DNA of 32,820 nucleotides from Candidatus Cryptobacteroides excrementipullorum (GTDB taxonomy: Bacteria; Bacteroidota; Bacteroidia; Bacteroidales; UBA932): positions 1-32,820 of the forward strand of contig JADILZ010000099.1 in the NCBI GenBank assembly GCA_017695065.1, in the 5' to 3' direction. The notes under the pieces are model-generated. The model saw only the letters and a list, made by a program, of their open reading frames with translations, did not search any database and had not been told where the DNA came from. Every line of letters starts with the position of its first letter. Position 1 is the stretch's first letter. Shown here piece by piece: positions 23,717 through 32,057 of this stretch. The translations under genes and the position numbers were made by a program.

Positions 23717-26257
23717 TTACTTGATTTCATCCTGTTGCGGCCTGGCCTCTCCGGCCCCGGCATCAGTATCCGTACCGTCCTTTTCGCCGTCATTGCTGCT
23801 TACCGCGGATACAGCCGCTATCGAATCACCGTCCTTTATGTTTATGAGACGGACTCCCTGGGTAGCCCTTCCTGCCACCCTGATATCCGACACTGCCATC
23901 CTTATGGTAAGTCCCGAACGGTTAATAATCATGAGGTCATTCTCGTCCGTAACGTCCTTCAGAGCTATGAGGTCTCCTGTCTTGTCGGTTATACTCAGGG
24001 TCTTGACACCTTTTCCTCCCCTGCTTGTGACCCTGTATTCATCGATATCCGAACGTTTTCCGTATCCGTGCTCGCTGACAGCCAGGATAGTGTGGGAAGC
24101 CGCATCCTCCGCATCCGGATCGTAGCATACCATGCCTATGACCTCATCGTCACTGTCTATATTGATTCCGCGCACTCCAGATGCGGTACGTCCGAGCGGA
24201 CGTGCATCCGTCTCGTCAAACCTCACGCAACGGCCCTTGCGTCCGGCAAGCAGAATCTGGCAACGGCCGTTGGTCATGATCGCCTCAAGGAGCTCGTCCC
24301 CGTCCCTCACGGTTATCGCATTGACCCCGTTCGTACGAGGGCGCGAATACGCCTCGAGGGAAGTTTTCTTGATTATGCCGCGCTTTGTGGCAAGGACAAT
24401 ATAGTTGTTGTTGACATATTCCGCATCCTTGAGGTTGCGCACGTTGATGTATGCCTTGACCTTGTCATCCGGCTCTATGCTTATGATGTTCTGCAGGGCT
24501 CTTCCCTTAGAGGCGCGAGAGCCTTCCGGTATCTCATATACCTTGAGCCAGTAGCACTTGCCATTCTGTGTGAAGAGCAGCATCGTGCTGTGCATGTTGG
24601 CCACATATATGTGCTCTATGAAGTCTTCATCCCTGGTCGTGCTTCCCTTTATGCCGACCCCGCCCCTGTTCTGGGTGCGGTACTCGGCGAGGGCTGTACG
24701 CTTGATGTAGCCAAGGTGTGATATGGTGATGACCACATCATCATCCGGATAGAAGTCCTCCGGATTGAACTCTTCTGCGGAAAGGGCAATCTCGGTGCGC
24801 CGTGCATCGCCGTACTTGGCCTTCAGCTCCATTGTCTCCTGCTTGATGACCTCCATCTGCTTGTCATAGCTTGAAAGCACCTCCTCGCAGTAGTGTATGA
24901 ACTTCATCAACTCGTCGTATTCGGCCTGGAGCTTCTCCCGCTCGAGTCCGGTAAGCTGACGCAGGCGCATCTCCACTATAGCCGTGGCCTGTGCCTCCGA
25001 GAAGCCGAACCGTGCCATAAGTTCCGACCTGGCAATGTCAACGTTCTCTGACCCGCGTATGATCTTTATTATCTCGTCTATGACATCGAGCGCCTTCAGA
25101 AGCCCCTCGAGTATATGAGCCCGTTTCTTGGCCTTGTCGAGATCGAACCTTGTCCTGCGCACTATGACATCATGCCTGTGCCTTACAAAATACTTTATGA
25201 GGTCCCTCAGGTTCAGGAGCCTCGGACGCCCGCCCACAAGGGCAACATTGTTCACTGAGAAACTTGACTGGAGAGGGGTGTACTTGTACAGCATGTTCAG
25301 CACGACATTGGCATTCGCCCCCATCTTGAGCTTTATCACCACGCGGACACCTTTCCTGGTCGTCTCGTCATTGACATAGGCTATACCGTCGATCTTCTTG
25401 TTCTCTACAAGCTCGGCGATCTTCTCGATCATCTCCCTTTTGTTGACCATGTACGGAATCTCTGTCACCACGATGGTCTCCCTGCCGGACTCGCTCACCT
25501 CTATTTCGGTCTTGGACCTGACGACTATGCGTCCTCTTCCAGTCTCGAAGGCGTCACGGATACCCTGTGTACCCTGTATTATGCCTCCCGTCGGGAAATC
25601 AGGGCCTTTTATGTGGTGCATGAGCTCCTCTACGGAAATCTCAGGATTGTCTATATATGCGCAGATGGCGTCACAGCACTCGGACATATTGTGAGGAGCC
25701 ATGTTTGTCGCCATTCCGACAGCGATTCCCGACGAACCGTTCAGAAGGAGCAGCGGCGCCTTGGTAGGAAGGACGGTAGGCTCCTGGAGAGTGTCGTCGA
25801 AGTTGTTGACCATGTCAACGGTATCCTTGTCCAGATCGGCGAGCACCTCGTCAGACAGTTTCGTGAGCTTGGCTTCAGTATATCGCATCGCAGCCACCGG
25901 GTCACCGTCCATAGAACCGAAGTTTCCCTGACCGAAGACAAGAGGGTATCTCATGCTCCAGAACTGGGCCATCCTGACCATCGCATCATAAACGCTGGAA
26001 TCTCCATGGGGATGATACTTACCAAGCACTTCTCCGACAATCCTCGCCGACTTCTTCGTCTGCCCGGAATACCCGAGTCCGAGCCCCTCCATTCCGAACA
26101 GCACCCTTCTGTGCACAGGCTTCAGACCGTCCCTCACATCAGGCAGGGCTCTCGACACTATCACAGACATGGAATAATCTATATACGCGCTGCGCATCTG
26201 CTTGTCTATGTTGACAGTCTCGATCCTGCCCGTCTTTACCTCGTTGTTCTCTTCCAT
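23717..26257 (-). CDS. gyrA: DNA gyrase subunit A
   Basis: GyrA is the DNA-cleaving subunit of gyrase (A2B2), which introduces negative supercoils. The 846-aa protein has the catalytic Tyr126 ([10 protein letters not shown]), the winged-helix breakage domain, coiled coil, and a C-terminal beta-pinwheel whose repeats end in RGGKG-like turns. The GyrA-box is present in degenerate form (TSRGGKG for QRRGGRG). The quinolone region reads [11 protein letters not shown]87 and D91, equivalent to E. coli S83 and D87, are both wild type. The acidic tail ([18 protein letters not shown]) is typical. Its promoter (TAACTTTG) lies in the 138-nt gap shared with divergent clpC. The TPR gene follows. Confidence 0.96.
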   Translation of the reverse strand: MEENNEVKTGRIETVNIDKQMRSAYIDYSMSVIVSRALPDVRDGLKPVHRRVLFGMEGLGLGYSGQTKKSARIVGEVLGKYHPHGDSSVYDAMVRMAQFWSMRYPLVFGQGNFGSMDGDPVAAMRYTEAKLTKLSDEVLADLDKDTVDMVNNFDDTLQEPTVLPTKAPLLLLNGSSGIAVGMATNMAPHNMSECCDAICAYIDNPEISVEELMHHIKGPDFPTGGIIQGTQGIRDAFETGRGRIVVRSKTEIEVSESGRETIVVTEIPYMVNKREMIEKIAELVENKKIDGIAYVNDETTRKGVRVVIKLKMGANANVVLNMLYKYTPLQSSFSVNNVALVGGRPRLLNLRDLIKYFVRHRHDVIVRRTRFDLDKAKKRAHILEGLLKALDVIDEIIKIIRGSENVDIARSELMARFGFSEAQATAIVEMRLRQLTGLEREKLQAEYDELMKFIHYCEEVLSSYDKQMEVIKQETMELKAKYGDARRTEIALSAEEFNPEDFYPDDDVVITISHLGYIKRTALAEYRTQNRGGVGIKGSTTRDEDFIEHIYVANMHSTMLLFTQNGKCYWLKVYEIPEGSRASKGRALQNIISIEPDDKVKAYINVRNLKDAEYVNNNYIVLATKRGIIKKTSLEAYSRPRTNGVNAITVRDGDELLEAIMTNGRCQILLAGRKGRCVRFDETDARPLGRTASGVRGINIDSDDEVIGMVCYDPDAEDAASHTILAVSEHGYGKRSDIDEYRVTSRGGKGVKTLSITDKTGDLIALKDVTDENDLMIINRSGLTIRMAVSDIRVAGRATQGVRLINIKDGDSIAAVSAVSSNDGEKDGTDTDAGAGEARPQQDEIK

Positions 26258-26315
26258 TAATATATGTTTATTTTTTCAACTGAATCATGCCCACAATGCC
26301 CTATGAGCAAGTTTG

Positions 26316-26323
26316 CAAAGTTA
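26316..26323 (-). promoter_or_regulatory. -7 promoter box for gyrA
   Basis: Minus-strand TAACTTTG, matching TAnnTTTG, 58 nt upstream of the gyrA start. No good TTTG -33 box at standard distance. Confidence 0.55.
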
Positions 26324-26368
26324 CATATTTTTCTTTGCGGAACAAGCCAAACTATGCATTGTTTTTAG

Positions 26369-26376
26369 TATTTTTG
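26369..26376 (+). promoter_or_regulatory. -7 promoter box for clpC
   Basis: TATTTTTG, 19 nt upstream of the clpC ATG, implying a short leader of roughly 15 nt. No TTTG at -33 and no obvious CtsR or CIRCE-like heat-shock operator is seen. Confidence 0.55.
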
Positions 26377-26395
26377 CGAAATAAATGGACTTTAC

Positions 26396-28753
26396 ATGGA
26401 AATCAGAATATCGGAAGAACTCAACTCCATAATAAGCCTGTCGAGAGACGAGGCCATGCGGACCGGAAGCTACGGAATCGCCCCCGACCACCTCATGCTC
26501 GGAATCATCCGCCACGGTGAGAACACCGCAATGGATATACTCCGGGGCCTGGAGACGGATGTCTCGGAAATGAAACAATTCATTGACAGCAAAATATTTA
26601 CAAACGAACACATACCATACGCCGAAGCTGCGAGCGTGACTTTTTCGCGAGGTGCCCAGAATGTCCTGAGCATAACTGTACTCGAAGCCACGAGGATGAA
26701 CGGCAAAGAGGCATCATCCCAGCATCTTCTGCTGGCCCTGTGCAGGAATACAGGAAGCTATGCCCAGTCATACATGAGGGACACCGGAATCGACTACGGC
26801 CGTGTCCTTTCATACATTGAACGCGCCGGACTGACCGGAAAGACCGCAGAAGAAAGCGGCAAAGGGCAAGAAATGGCAGAGGGCTCCGGCGGCGCCGGGG
26901 AAAGGCGGCCGACAGGATCCCTGGAAGAATTCGGGTACGACATCACGCAGGCGGCACGTGACGGCAAGCTCGACCCGGTGGTGGGCAGGGACAAGGAGAT
27001 AACCCGGGTGATAGAAATCCTCGGCCGGAGGAAAAAGAACAACCCGATGCTCGTAGGGGATCCGGGTGTGGGAAAGTCGGCTATAGTCGAAGGGATTGCC
27101 CTGAAGATAGCATCCGGGGACATCCCAGCCGTACTCGCCGGCAAGCGGCTGGTTTCCCTGGACATAGCATCTGTCGTGGCGGGCACAAGGTACAGGGGGG
27201 ACTTCGAGAAAAGGCTCAAATCCATAATAAATGAAATCAGCGGGAATCCGGACATCATCCTTTTCATAGACGAATTCCATACCCTTGTCGGAGCGGGAGG
27301 CTCAGGAGGGAGCCTCGATGCGGCGAACATGCTGAAACCGGCCCTCGCAAGGGGTGAACTCCAGTGCATCGGCGCAACGACCATGGACGAGTTCACCCGA
27401 ATAGTGGAAAAGGACGGCGCACTTGACAGGAGGTTCCAGAAGATAGTGGTGGAACCGGCAGATGTGCAGCAGACCATCTCCATCCTCGGGAAGCTGAAAG
27501 ACAACTACGAGCAGTTCCATGCAGTCACCTACACCCCCGGAGCAATCGAGGCATGCGCAAGGCTCTCGGACAGATACATCACAGAAAGATGCCTTCCCGA
27601 CAAAGCCATAGACGCTCTGGACGAGGCAGGCTCGATGGTACATCTGATATGCTCGTCAGGAAGGAGGACCAGAAGGCAGGCGACCGTCACTGAAGATGAC
27701 ATAGCCACGGTCATATCCAAAACTACAGGAATACCCGTAAACAAGGTGGCGGAGCCGGAAGCGGCCAGACTCGTCGGCATGGGGAGCAACCTCCGGAAAG
27801 GAATCATAGGCCAGGACGAGGCTATCGAGATAGTCACCAGGGCGATACAGCGCAACCGTGCAGGAATAAAGGACCCGGCGCGTCCGGTAGGCTCTTTCCT
27901 TTTCCTCGGACCGACAGGAGTAGGAAAGACACAACTCGCGAAAGAAATCGCGGAATACCTGTTCGACTCCGCAGAGAACATGGTCCGTATCGACATGAGC
28001 GAGTACATGGAGAAATTCACAGCCTCACGTCTTGTAGGCGCGCCTCCGGGCTATGTGGGGTTTGAAGACGGGGGACAGCTGAGCGAGAAGGTACGCAGGA
28101 AACCGTACAGCGTAGTCCTGCTCGACGAGATCGAGAAAGCCCACCCTGACATTTTCAACCTCCTCCTCCAGGTTCTGGATGAAGGCAGGCTCACAGACAG
28201 CAGCGGAAGGACAGTCAGTTTCCGCAACACCATAGTAATCATGACATCAAACGTGGGCAGCCGCGACATAGAGGCCTATGGTAACGGCCTGGGATTCAGC
28301 ACATCCGCAAGAAACGTGGATGAAAACAAGAAAAGCATACTGCAAAAGGCTGTAAGAAAGGCGTTCCCTCCCGAATTCATCAACAGGATAGACGAGATGG
28401 TCTTCTTCAACCCTCTCCGCAGGGAGGACATGGAGAAAATCATAGACATCCAGCTCAGGGGCCTCAGGGCAAGGATTGCCGAGATCGGATACAGGCTCAA
28501 TGTCACGCCTGCGGCAAAAAAATTCGTCGCGGATGCCGGGTACGACCCGGAGTTCGGGGCAAGGCCGCTCAAAAGGGCTGTCCAGAAATACATAGAAGAC
28601 CCTGTCTCTGAGTTCCTCATCGGGACTATGCGGCATCAGGACAAAGGAAGCACTGTCCCTGACATACCTGTCCTGACAGTCGGACTTTCTGCGGACCGGA
28701 AAGGCACGGAAGTGAAACTCAGGCACGCGGAACTCTGTCCTATGCAGTCCTGA
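26396..28753 (+). CDS. clpC: ClpC/ClpA-type AAA+ protease ATPase subunit lacking the M-domain
   Basis: A 785-aa Hsp100 unfoldase expected to feed proteins to ClpP. Order: Clp_N repeat domain (1-145), a Gly/Glu-rich linker (150-175), AAA1 with Walker A GDPGVGKS (221-228) and Walker B LFIDE (289-293), AAA2 with Walker A GPTGVGKT (505-512) and Walker B VVLLDE (573-578), and a C-terminal D2 small domain. A ClpP-docking-type loop GLGF is at 631-634. Between AAA1 (EAGS, about 413) and VTEDDI (431) only about 17 residues remain where ClpC proteins usually carry a roughly 60-70-residue coiled-coil UVR middle domain, so this resembles ClpA in layout. It is divergent from gyrA. ClpB is unlikely because its long M-domain is absent. 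Confidence 0.92.
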   Translation: MEIRISEELNSIISLSRDEAMRTGSYGIAPDHLMLGIIRHGENTAMDILRGLETDVSEMKQFIDSKIFTNEHIPYAEAASVTFSRGAQNVLSITVLEATRMNGKEASSQHLLLALCRNTGSYAQSYMRDTGIDYGRVLSYIERAGLTGKTAEESGKGQEMAEGSGGAGERRPTGSLEEFGYDITQAARDGKLDPVVGRDKEITRVIEILGRRKKNNPMLVGDPGVGKSAIVEGIALKIASGDIPAVLAGKRLVSLDIASVVAGTRYRGDFEKRLKSIINEISGNPDIILFIDEFHTLVGAGGSGGSLDAANMLKPALARGELQCIGATTMDEFTRIVEKDGALDRRFQKIVVEPADVQQTISILGKLKDNYEQFHAVTYTPGAIEACARLSDRYITERCLPDKAIDALDEAGSMVHLICSSGRRTRRQATVTEDDIATVISKTTGIPVNKVAEPEAARLVGMGSNLRKGIIGQDEAIEIVTRAIQRNRAGIKDPARPVGSFLFLGPTGVGKTQLAKEIAEYLFDSAENMVRIDMSEYMEKFTASRLVGAPPGYVGFEDGGQLSEKVRRKPYSVVLLDEIEKAHPDIFNLLLQVLDEGRLTDSSGRTVSFRNTIVIMTSNVGSRDIEAYGNGLGFSTSARNVDENKKSILQKAVRKAFPPEFINRIDEMVFFNPLRREDMEKIIDIQLRGLRARIAEIGYRLNVTPAAKKFVADAGYDPEFGARPLKRAVQKYIEDPVSEFLIGTMRHQDKGSTVPDIPVLTVGLSADRKGTEVKLRHAELCPMQS

Positions 28754-28865
28754 CGTCGATTATCTCGAGGTCCATATCCCTGATGAGATCGGACAGTATG
28801 TCGAACGGGACTTCGGATGAAATCAGTGTGGAAATGGAATCCAATGTGTAGTCGGAAGGTCTCAT
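28740..28865 (-). CDS. 41-aa small protein, unknown function
   Basis: A short open frame beginning MRPSDYTLDSISTLIS and ending DLEIIDVRTA, 41 codons plus TAG. It is acidic and amphipathic with no membrane segment, signal or Cys. Codon choice resembles neighbouring genes. It has a TAnnTTTG box 38 nt upstream on its own strand (28911-28904) and its 3' end overlaps the convergent clpC end by 14 nt. I do not recognise a family. The promoter box, coherent amino-acid pattern and position in an otherwise empty gap argue that it is expressed. Confidence 0.55.
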   Translation of the reverse strand: MRPSDYTLDSISTLISSEVPFDILSDLIRDMDLEIIDVRTA

Positions 28866-28903
28866 GGCTATATGTTTTTAATTGTTAAAATCTTTTTACG
28901 GTA

Positions 28904-28911
28904 CAAAGGTA
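28904..28911 (-). promoter_or_regulatory. -7 promoter box for the 41-aa small gene
   Basis: Minus-strand TACCTTTG, matching TAnnTTTG. A TTTG occurs upstream but with only 14-nt spacing, so the -33 element is not standard. Confidence 0.5.
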
Positions 28912-28951
28912 ACCGCCGTATGTACCAAACTACGATACATACATTATTTTT

Positions 28952-29608
28952 ATGACAAGACTTGTTGTTTTTGATCTTGACGGGACACTCCTTGACACCA
29001 TAGAGGACCTTGGCATGGCATGCAACCATGCACTAAGGATGTGCGGATGCCCTGAGAGGAGGATGGAGGAGTACAGCACACTGGTCGGAAGAGGAATATA
29101 CAACCTTTTCAGAGGAGCACTTCCGCCAGAGACAGCCACAGAAGAAATGGTAATGGAGATGAAAAGGCACTTCATCCCGTATTATGACCGGCACAAAAGC
29201 GACCGGACGAAACCGTACCCTGGCATCATCCCCATGCTCGAGAGGCTCTCGCAGGCCGGTGTCAGGATGGCCGTCGCCTCAAACAAGTATCAGGACGGGA
29301 CAGAAAAACTCGTCAGGGAGTATTTCGGGAAATACAGCTTCGTGAAGGTACTCGGACAGAGGGACGGGATGCCCATAAAACCGGATCCGGCGATAGTCTC
29401 GGAAGCAATGTCCGCGGCAGGGGACGTACTGCGCGAGAATGTGGTATATGCGGGGGATTCGGATGTGGACATGCAGACAGGAAGGAACGCCGGCGTAAGG
29501 ACAGTCGGGGTCACATGGGGATTCCGCACCAGGGAAGAACTTGAGGCCTACAGCCCATGGGCGATTGCGGACACACCGGAGCAGCTCGGGCGGCTCATAT
29601 TGGGATGA
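28952..29608 (+). CDS. HAD-family phosphatase, phosphoglycolate phosphatase-like
   Basis: A 218-aa cytoplasmic hydrolase of the haloacid dehalogenase superfamily, Gph/PGMB branch. Motif I is FDLDGTLLD (nucleophile D8, acid D10), motif II Ser is S110 in VASNK, motif III Lys is K143 in IKPDP, and motif IV is GDSDVDM (169-175). The helical cap (about 18-85) is of the C1 type. These features fit phosphoglycolate phosphatase (gph), but related enzymes act on pyrophosphate or sugar phosphates, so the substrate is not certain. It stands alone on the plus strand; the next gene begins 227 nt later with its own promoter. Confidence 0.9.
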   Translation: MTRLVVFDLDGTLLDTIEDLGMACNHALRMCGCPERRMEEYSTLVGRGIYNLFRGALPPETATEEMVMEMKRHFIPYYDRHKSDRTKPYPGIIPMLERLSQAGVRMAVASNKYQDGTEKLVREYFGKYSFVKVLGQRDGMPIKPDPAIVSEAMSAAGDVLRENVVYAGDSDVDMQTGRNAGVRTVGVTWGFRTREELEAYSPWAIADTPEQLGRLILG

Positions 29609-29649
29609 TACCTCAGGAGCACAGTGACGACAGTCATTTATACTGATGC

Positions 29650-29689
29650 GCCGAGAACATGGCAAATAAAAATTTGTTCTGTTCTCGGC
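29650..29689 (+). promoter_or_regulatory. 10-bp inverted repeat overlapping a promoter
   Basis: GCCGAGAACA (29650-29659) and TGTTCTCGGC (29680-29689) are perfect complements 20 nt apart. The right arm lies between the -33 and -7 boxes of the promoter at 29673-29704. It could be an operator, or a stem of an RNA started further upstream. The left arm is only partly kept at the capA promoter. Confidence 0.45.
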
Positions 29690-29704
29690 TTCTCACTATA
29701 TTTG
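29673..29704 (+). promoter_or_regulatory. promoter upstream of the AI-2E-family gene (copy 2)
   Basis: TTTG (29673-29676), 20-nt spacer, TATATTTG (29697-29704), 29/32 identical to the capA promoter. It lies 131 nt upstream of the next start codon, leaving a leader of about 125 nt that contains two short hairpins (AAGCATGGCTT near 29771; GGCCTGACGGCC near 29793) and no convincing small ORF. Confidence 0.75.
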
Positions 29705-29835
29705 GGCTTTCAGCCACTTATAACGCAGCGCCGGAGCGTGCCAGGAGGCATTTGAACGCCACGCCTGTGCAAGCATGGCTTCCGCGATATTTGGCCTGAC
29801 GGCCATTTATACTGTATTGACTAAAAGAAGAGGCA

Positions 29836-30984
29836 ATGGACAAGGAACGGAGCGTGGACAAACTGTCCAGATACATAATGTACACAACGGTGGCGGCTGC
29901 AGTCATCGCCATCTGCTGGTTTTTCCGGGACGTGATAATATACATGCTTGCGGCAGGGCTGGTTGCACTGGTGGGAAGGCCGATAATGAATTTTCTAAAC
30001 AAACTGAAAATCAAAGGGAAAGGACTACCCTCCTGGATCTATGCCATTCTTACCATCATCATAATAATCGCCATCTTCCTGGCCATCGTGGCAACGATTA
30101 TCCCGATCATCGCAGGAATAGCAAAGGACATCTCGATGGTGAATGTGGAAAGTGCCGCACAGTCCATATCGGTCCCTCTTGAAGAAATCAACGGGTTCCT
30201 GATATCCACATTCCCGTCACTCGGGGAAGACTTCCGGGTAGAGACCGTAATCCTCAACGAGGTAAAGAAGCTCAACGTCCTGAACGTATCGCTTTTCTCC
30301 TCTATAATCAACTCGATAGCATCATTCGTGGCATCCTTCGGAGTCGGCATTTTCTCCGTGATGTTCATCGCTTTCTTCTTTCTGAAGGACGACAGGCTTT
30401 TCGCAAACATAATCGGCGCGCTGGTTCCTGACAGACACGAAAAGAACGCCAGAGAGGCATACAGCGACATCGAACATCTGCTTTCAAGGTACTTCATCGG
30501 ACTGATTGTGGAGGTCTTCGGGGTGGCTCTCATAGACTTTCTAGGACTGCTGCTCATAGCCAGGCTTGGCTTCAACGCATCGATAGGAATCGCTTTCATC
30601 TGCGGTGTCCTGAACATTATACCGTATGTCGGTCCCCTTCTCGGAGGGATAATAGGGACAGTCCTCGCAATAGTTATGAAATACTGCTGCGCCCTGCCGG
30701 TGGGACTTGACGTCAGCTTCTGGGTATTCATCATAATACTGGTTGCCATATTCTGGTTCGCCCAGATAATAGACGGACTGATTTACCAGCCGGTAATATA
30801 CTCCAACAGCATAAAGGCCAGCGCCCTGGAGATATTCATAGTGCTCCTTATGGCAGGCCATATAGGAGGCATAATCGGAATGCTGGTCGCCATCCCATGC
30901 TACACTGTCCTCAGGGTGATTGCAGCCCGGTTCTTCCAGAATGTCAAGTTCATACGGAAACTGACAGGGACAGGCGGGGACTGA
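29836..30984 (+). CDS. AI-2E family transporter (TqsA/PerM-type membrane protein)
   Basis: A 382-aa inner-membrane protein of the AI-2E_transport family. Hydrophobic segments group as in the family: two or three at the N-terminus (about 15-55 and 65-95), a soluble middle part (about 95-155, IAKDISMVNVES to KKLNVLNVS), then a C-terminal set of about five helices including GVLNIIPYVGPLLGGIIGTV and FWFAQIIDGLIYQPVIYS, both characteristic. Although named after autoinducer-2 export, members also act as Na+/H+ antiporters or general permeases, so the substrate is unknown. It has its own promoter with a long leader. The esterase gene begins 68 nt downstream. Confidence 0.9.
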   Translation: MDKERSVDKLSRYIMYTTVAAAVIAICWFFRDVIIYMLAAGLVALVGRPIMNFLNKLKIKGKGLPSWIYAILTIIIIIAIFLAIVATIIPIIAGIAKDISMVNVESAAQSISVPLEEINGFLISTFPSLGEDFRVETVILNEVKKLNVLNVSLFSSIINSIASFVASFGVGIFSVMFIAFFFLKDDRLFANIIGALVPDRHEKNAREAYSDIEHLLSRYFIGLIVEVFGVALIDFLGLLLIARLGFNASIGIAFICGVLNIIPYVGPLLGGIIGTVLAIVMKYCCALPVGLDVSFWVFIIILVAIFWFAQIIDGLIYQPVIYSNSIKASALEIFIVLLMAGHIGGIIGMLVAIPCYTVLRVIAARFFQNVKFIRKLTGTGGD

Positions 30985-31052
30985 CCGGAACCCACATGCA
31001 GGAGGCACGAGACAATTACGGCAATACAGACAGATTCAAGAAACACGACAAT

Positions 31053-32036
31053 ATGGAAATGAAACTCACATCAACTGTCAAGAGGATAATCCTGGCAGGA
31101 AGCATAATCCTGACAGCCACGATAAACGCCTGCGCAGGAAGCCCGGCCCAAGCCGGAACCTCCGGAGTGGCACCATACAATACGCAGGAAATCACACCGG
31201 ACGGGACATACATGTACGCACGGAGGGACACATGCGACCTTTTCATGGATGTCTATAACCCGGCACCAGGAACAGACACGATCTGCGGCGGGCAGAAGAA
31301 GCCTACCATAATTTTCGCTTTCGGGGGCAGTTTCGCAAGAGGAAGCCGTGATGCGGAAAGCTACAGGCCATGGTTCAGAGCTATGGCTGACAGGGGATTC
31401 CGCATCGTGTCCATAGACTACAGGCTCGGACTGAAAGGATATGACAAGGTTGGCGTAGGGCAGGTAAACGAGCTCGACCACGCCATACACATAGCTGTGG
31501 AGGACATGATAAGCGCCACCGTGTACATTATCGACAATGCGGAAACAATGGGCATAGACCCGTCCGGGATTGTCATAAGCGGCTCATCAGCAGGGGCGAT
31601 TACAGCACTGCAGACAGAATACGAGGCATGCAACCGTACCCGATGGGCCTCTCCCCTGCCGGAAGGATTCAGATATGCGGGGGTCATCTCATTTGCGGGA
31701 GCCATACTCTCCAGGGGCGGAAAGCTTAAATACGCCAGCGAGCCTGCCCCCACACTCCTGATGCACGGGACTAAAGACAACGTAGTCCCCTACTCCCAAA
31801 TCAAGATATTCAACCTCGGCTTCTTCGGCTCGGACAAGATAGCCGAAAGGTTCAGGAAATTCGGCTACGTTTACAACATATTCAGGCACAAGGACCACAA
31901 CCATGAAATATCCGGGGCGATGTACCAGACGATAGACGAGCAGGTAATGTTCCTTGAGACAGATGTCATAAGGAAGTCACGGTGCTGCATAGATGCCGTA
32001 ATAGAAAATCCGGCAATCCCCTTCCCCGAGGATTAG
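31053..32036 (+). CDS. alpha/beta hydrolase (carboxylesterase-like), probable lipoprotein
   Basis: A 327-aa exported hydrolase. The N-terminus (KRIILAGSIILTATINAC) is a signal with a possible lipobox Cys27, so it may be membrane-anchored. The esterase core shows the oxyanion GGSF (91-94), nucleophile S179 in GSSAG, acid D242 in HGTKDNVVP, and His in HKDHNHE (H282/H284). It resembles the carboxylesterase / BD-FAE group often found in Bacteroidota. ATG 31053 (or 31059) is preferred; an upstream in-frame ATG at 30897 lies inside the AI-2E gene and would bury the signal. The substrate is unknown. It ends 21 nt from the convergent phosphorylase. Confidence 0.82.
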   Translation: MEMKLTSTVKRIILAGSIILTATINACAGSPAQAGTSGVAPYNTQEITPDGTYMYARRDTCDLFMDVYNPAPGTDTICGGQKKPTIIFAFGGSFARGSRDAESYRPWFRAMADRGFRIVSIDYRLGLKGYDKVGVGQVNELDHAIHIAVEDMISATVYIIDNAETMGIDPSGIVISGSSAGAITALQTEYEACNRTRWASPLPEGFRYAGVISFAGAILSRGGKLKYASEPAPTLLMHGTKDNVVPYSQIKIFNLGFFGSDKIAERFRKFGYVYNIFRHKDHNHEISGAMYQTIDEQVMFLETDVIRKSRCCIDAVIENPAIPFPED

Positions 32037-32057
32037 CCGGACACCTGCAGGCCGGGA

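Noticed and set aside
23695..23793. Longer N-terminus for the TPR protein
   Set aside because: The extension overlaps the gyrA 3' end and precedes a perfect signal peptide starting at 23694.
23717..26257. parC instead of gyrA
   Set aside because: Full-length C-terminal pinwheel with an RGGKG box, acidic tail and the clpC/TPR neighbourhood favour gyrA.
29775..30182. 135-aa plus-strand frame beginning before the AI-2E gene
   Set aside because: It runs out of frame through the AI-2E coding region, is rich in His/Arg/Gly without motif, and is explained as a shadow.
30897..31052. Upstream in-frame ATG for the esterase lipoprotein
   Set aside because: It would start inside the AI-2E gene and place about 50 hydrophilic residues before the signal sequence.
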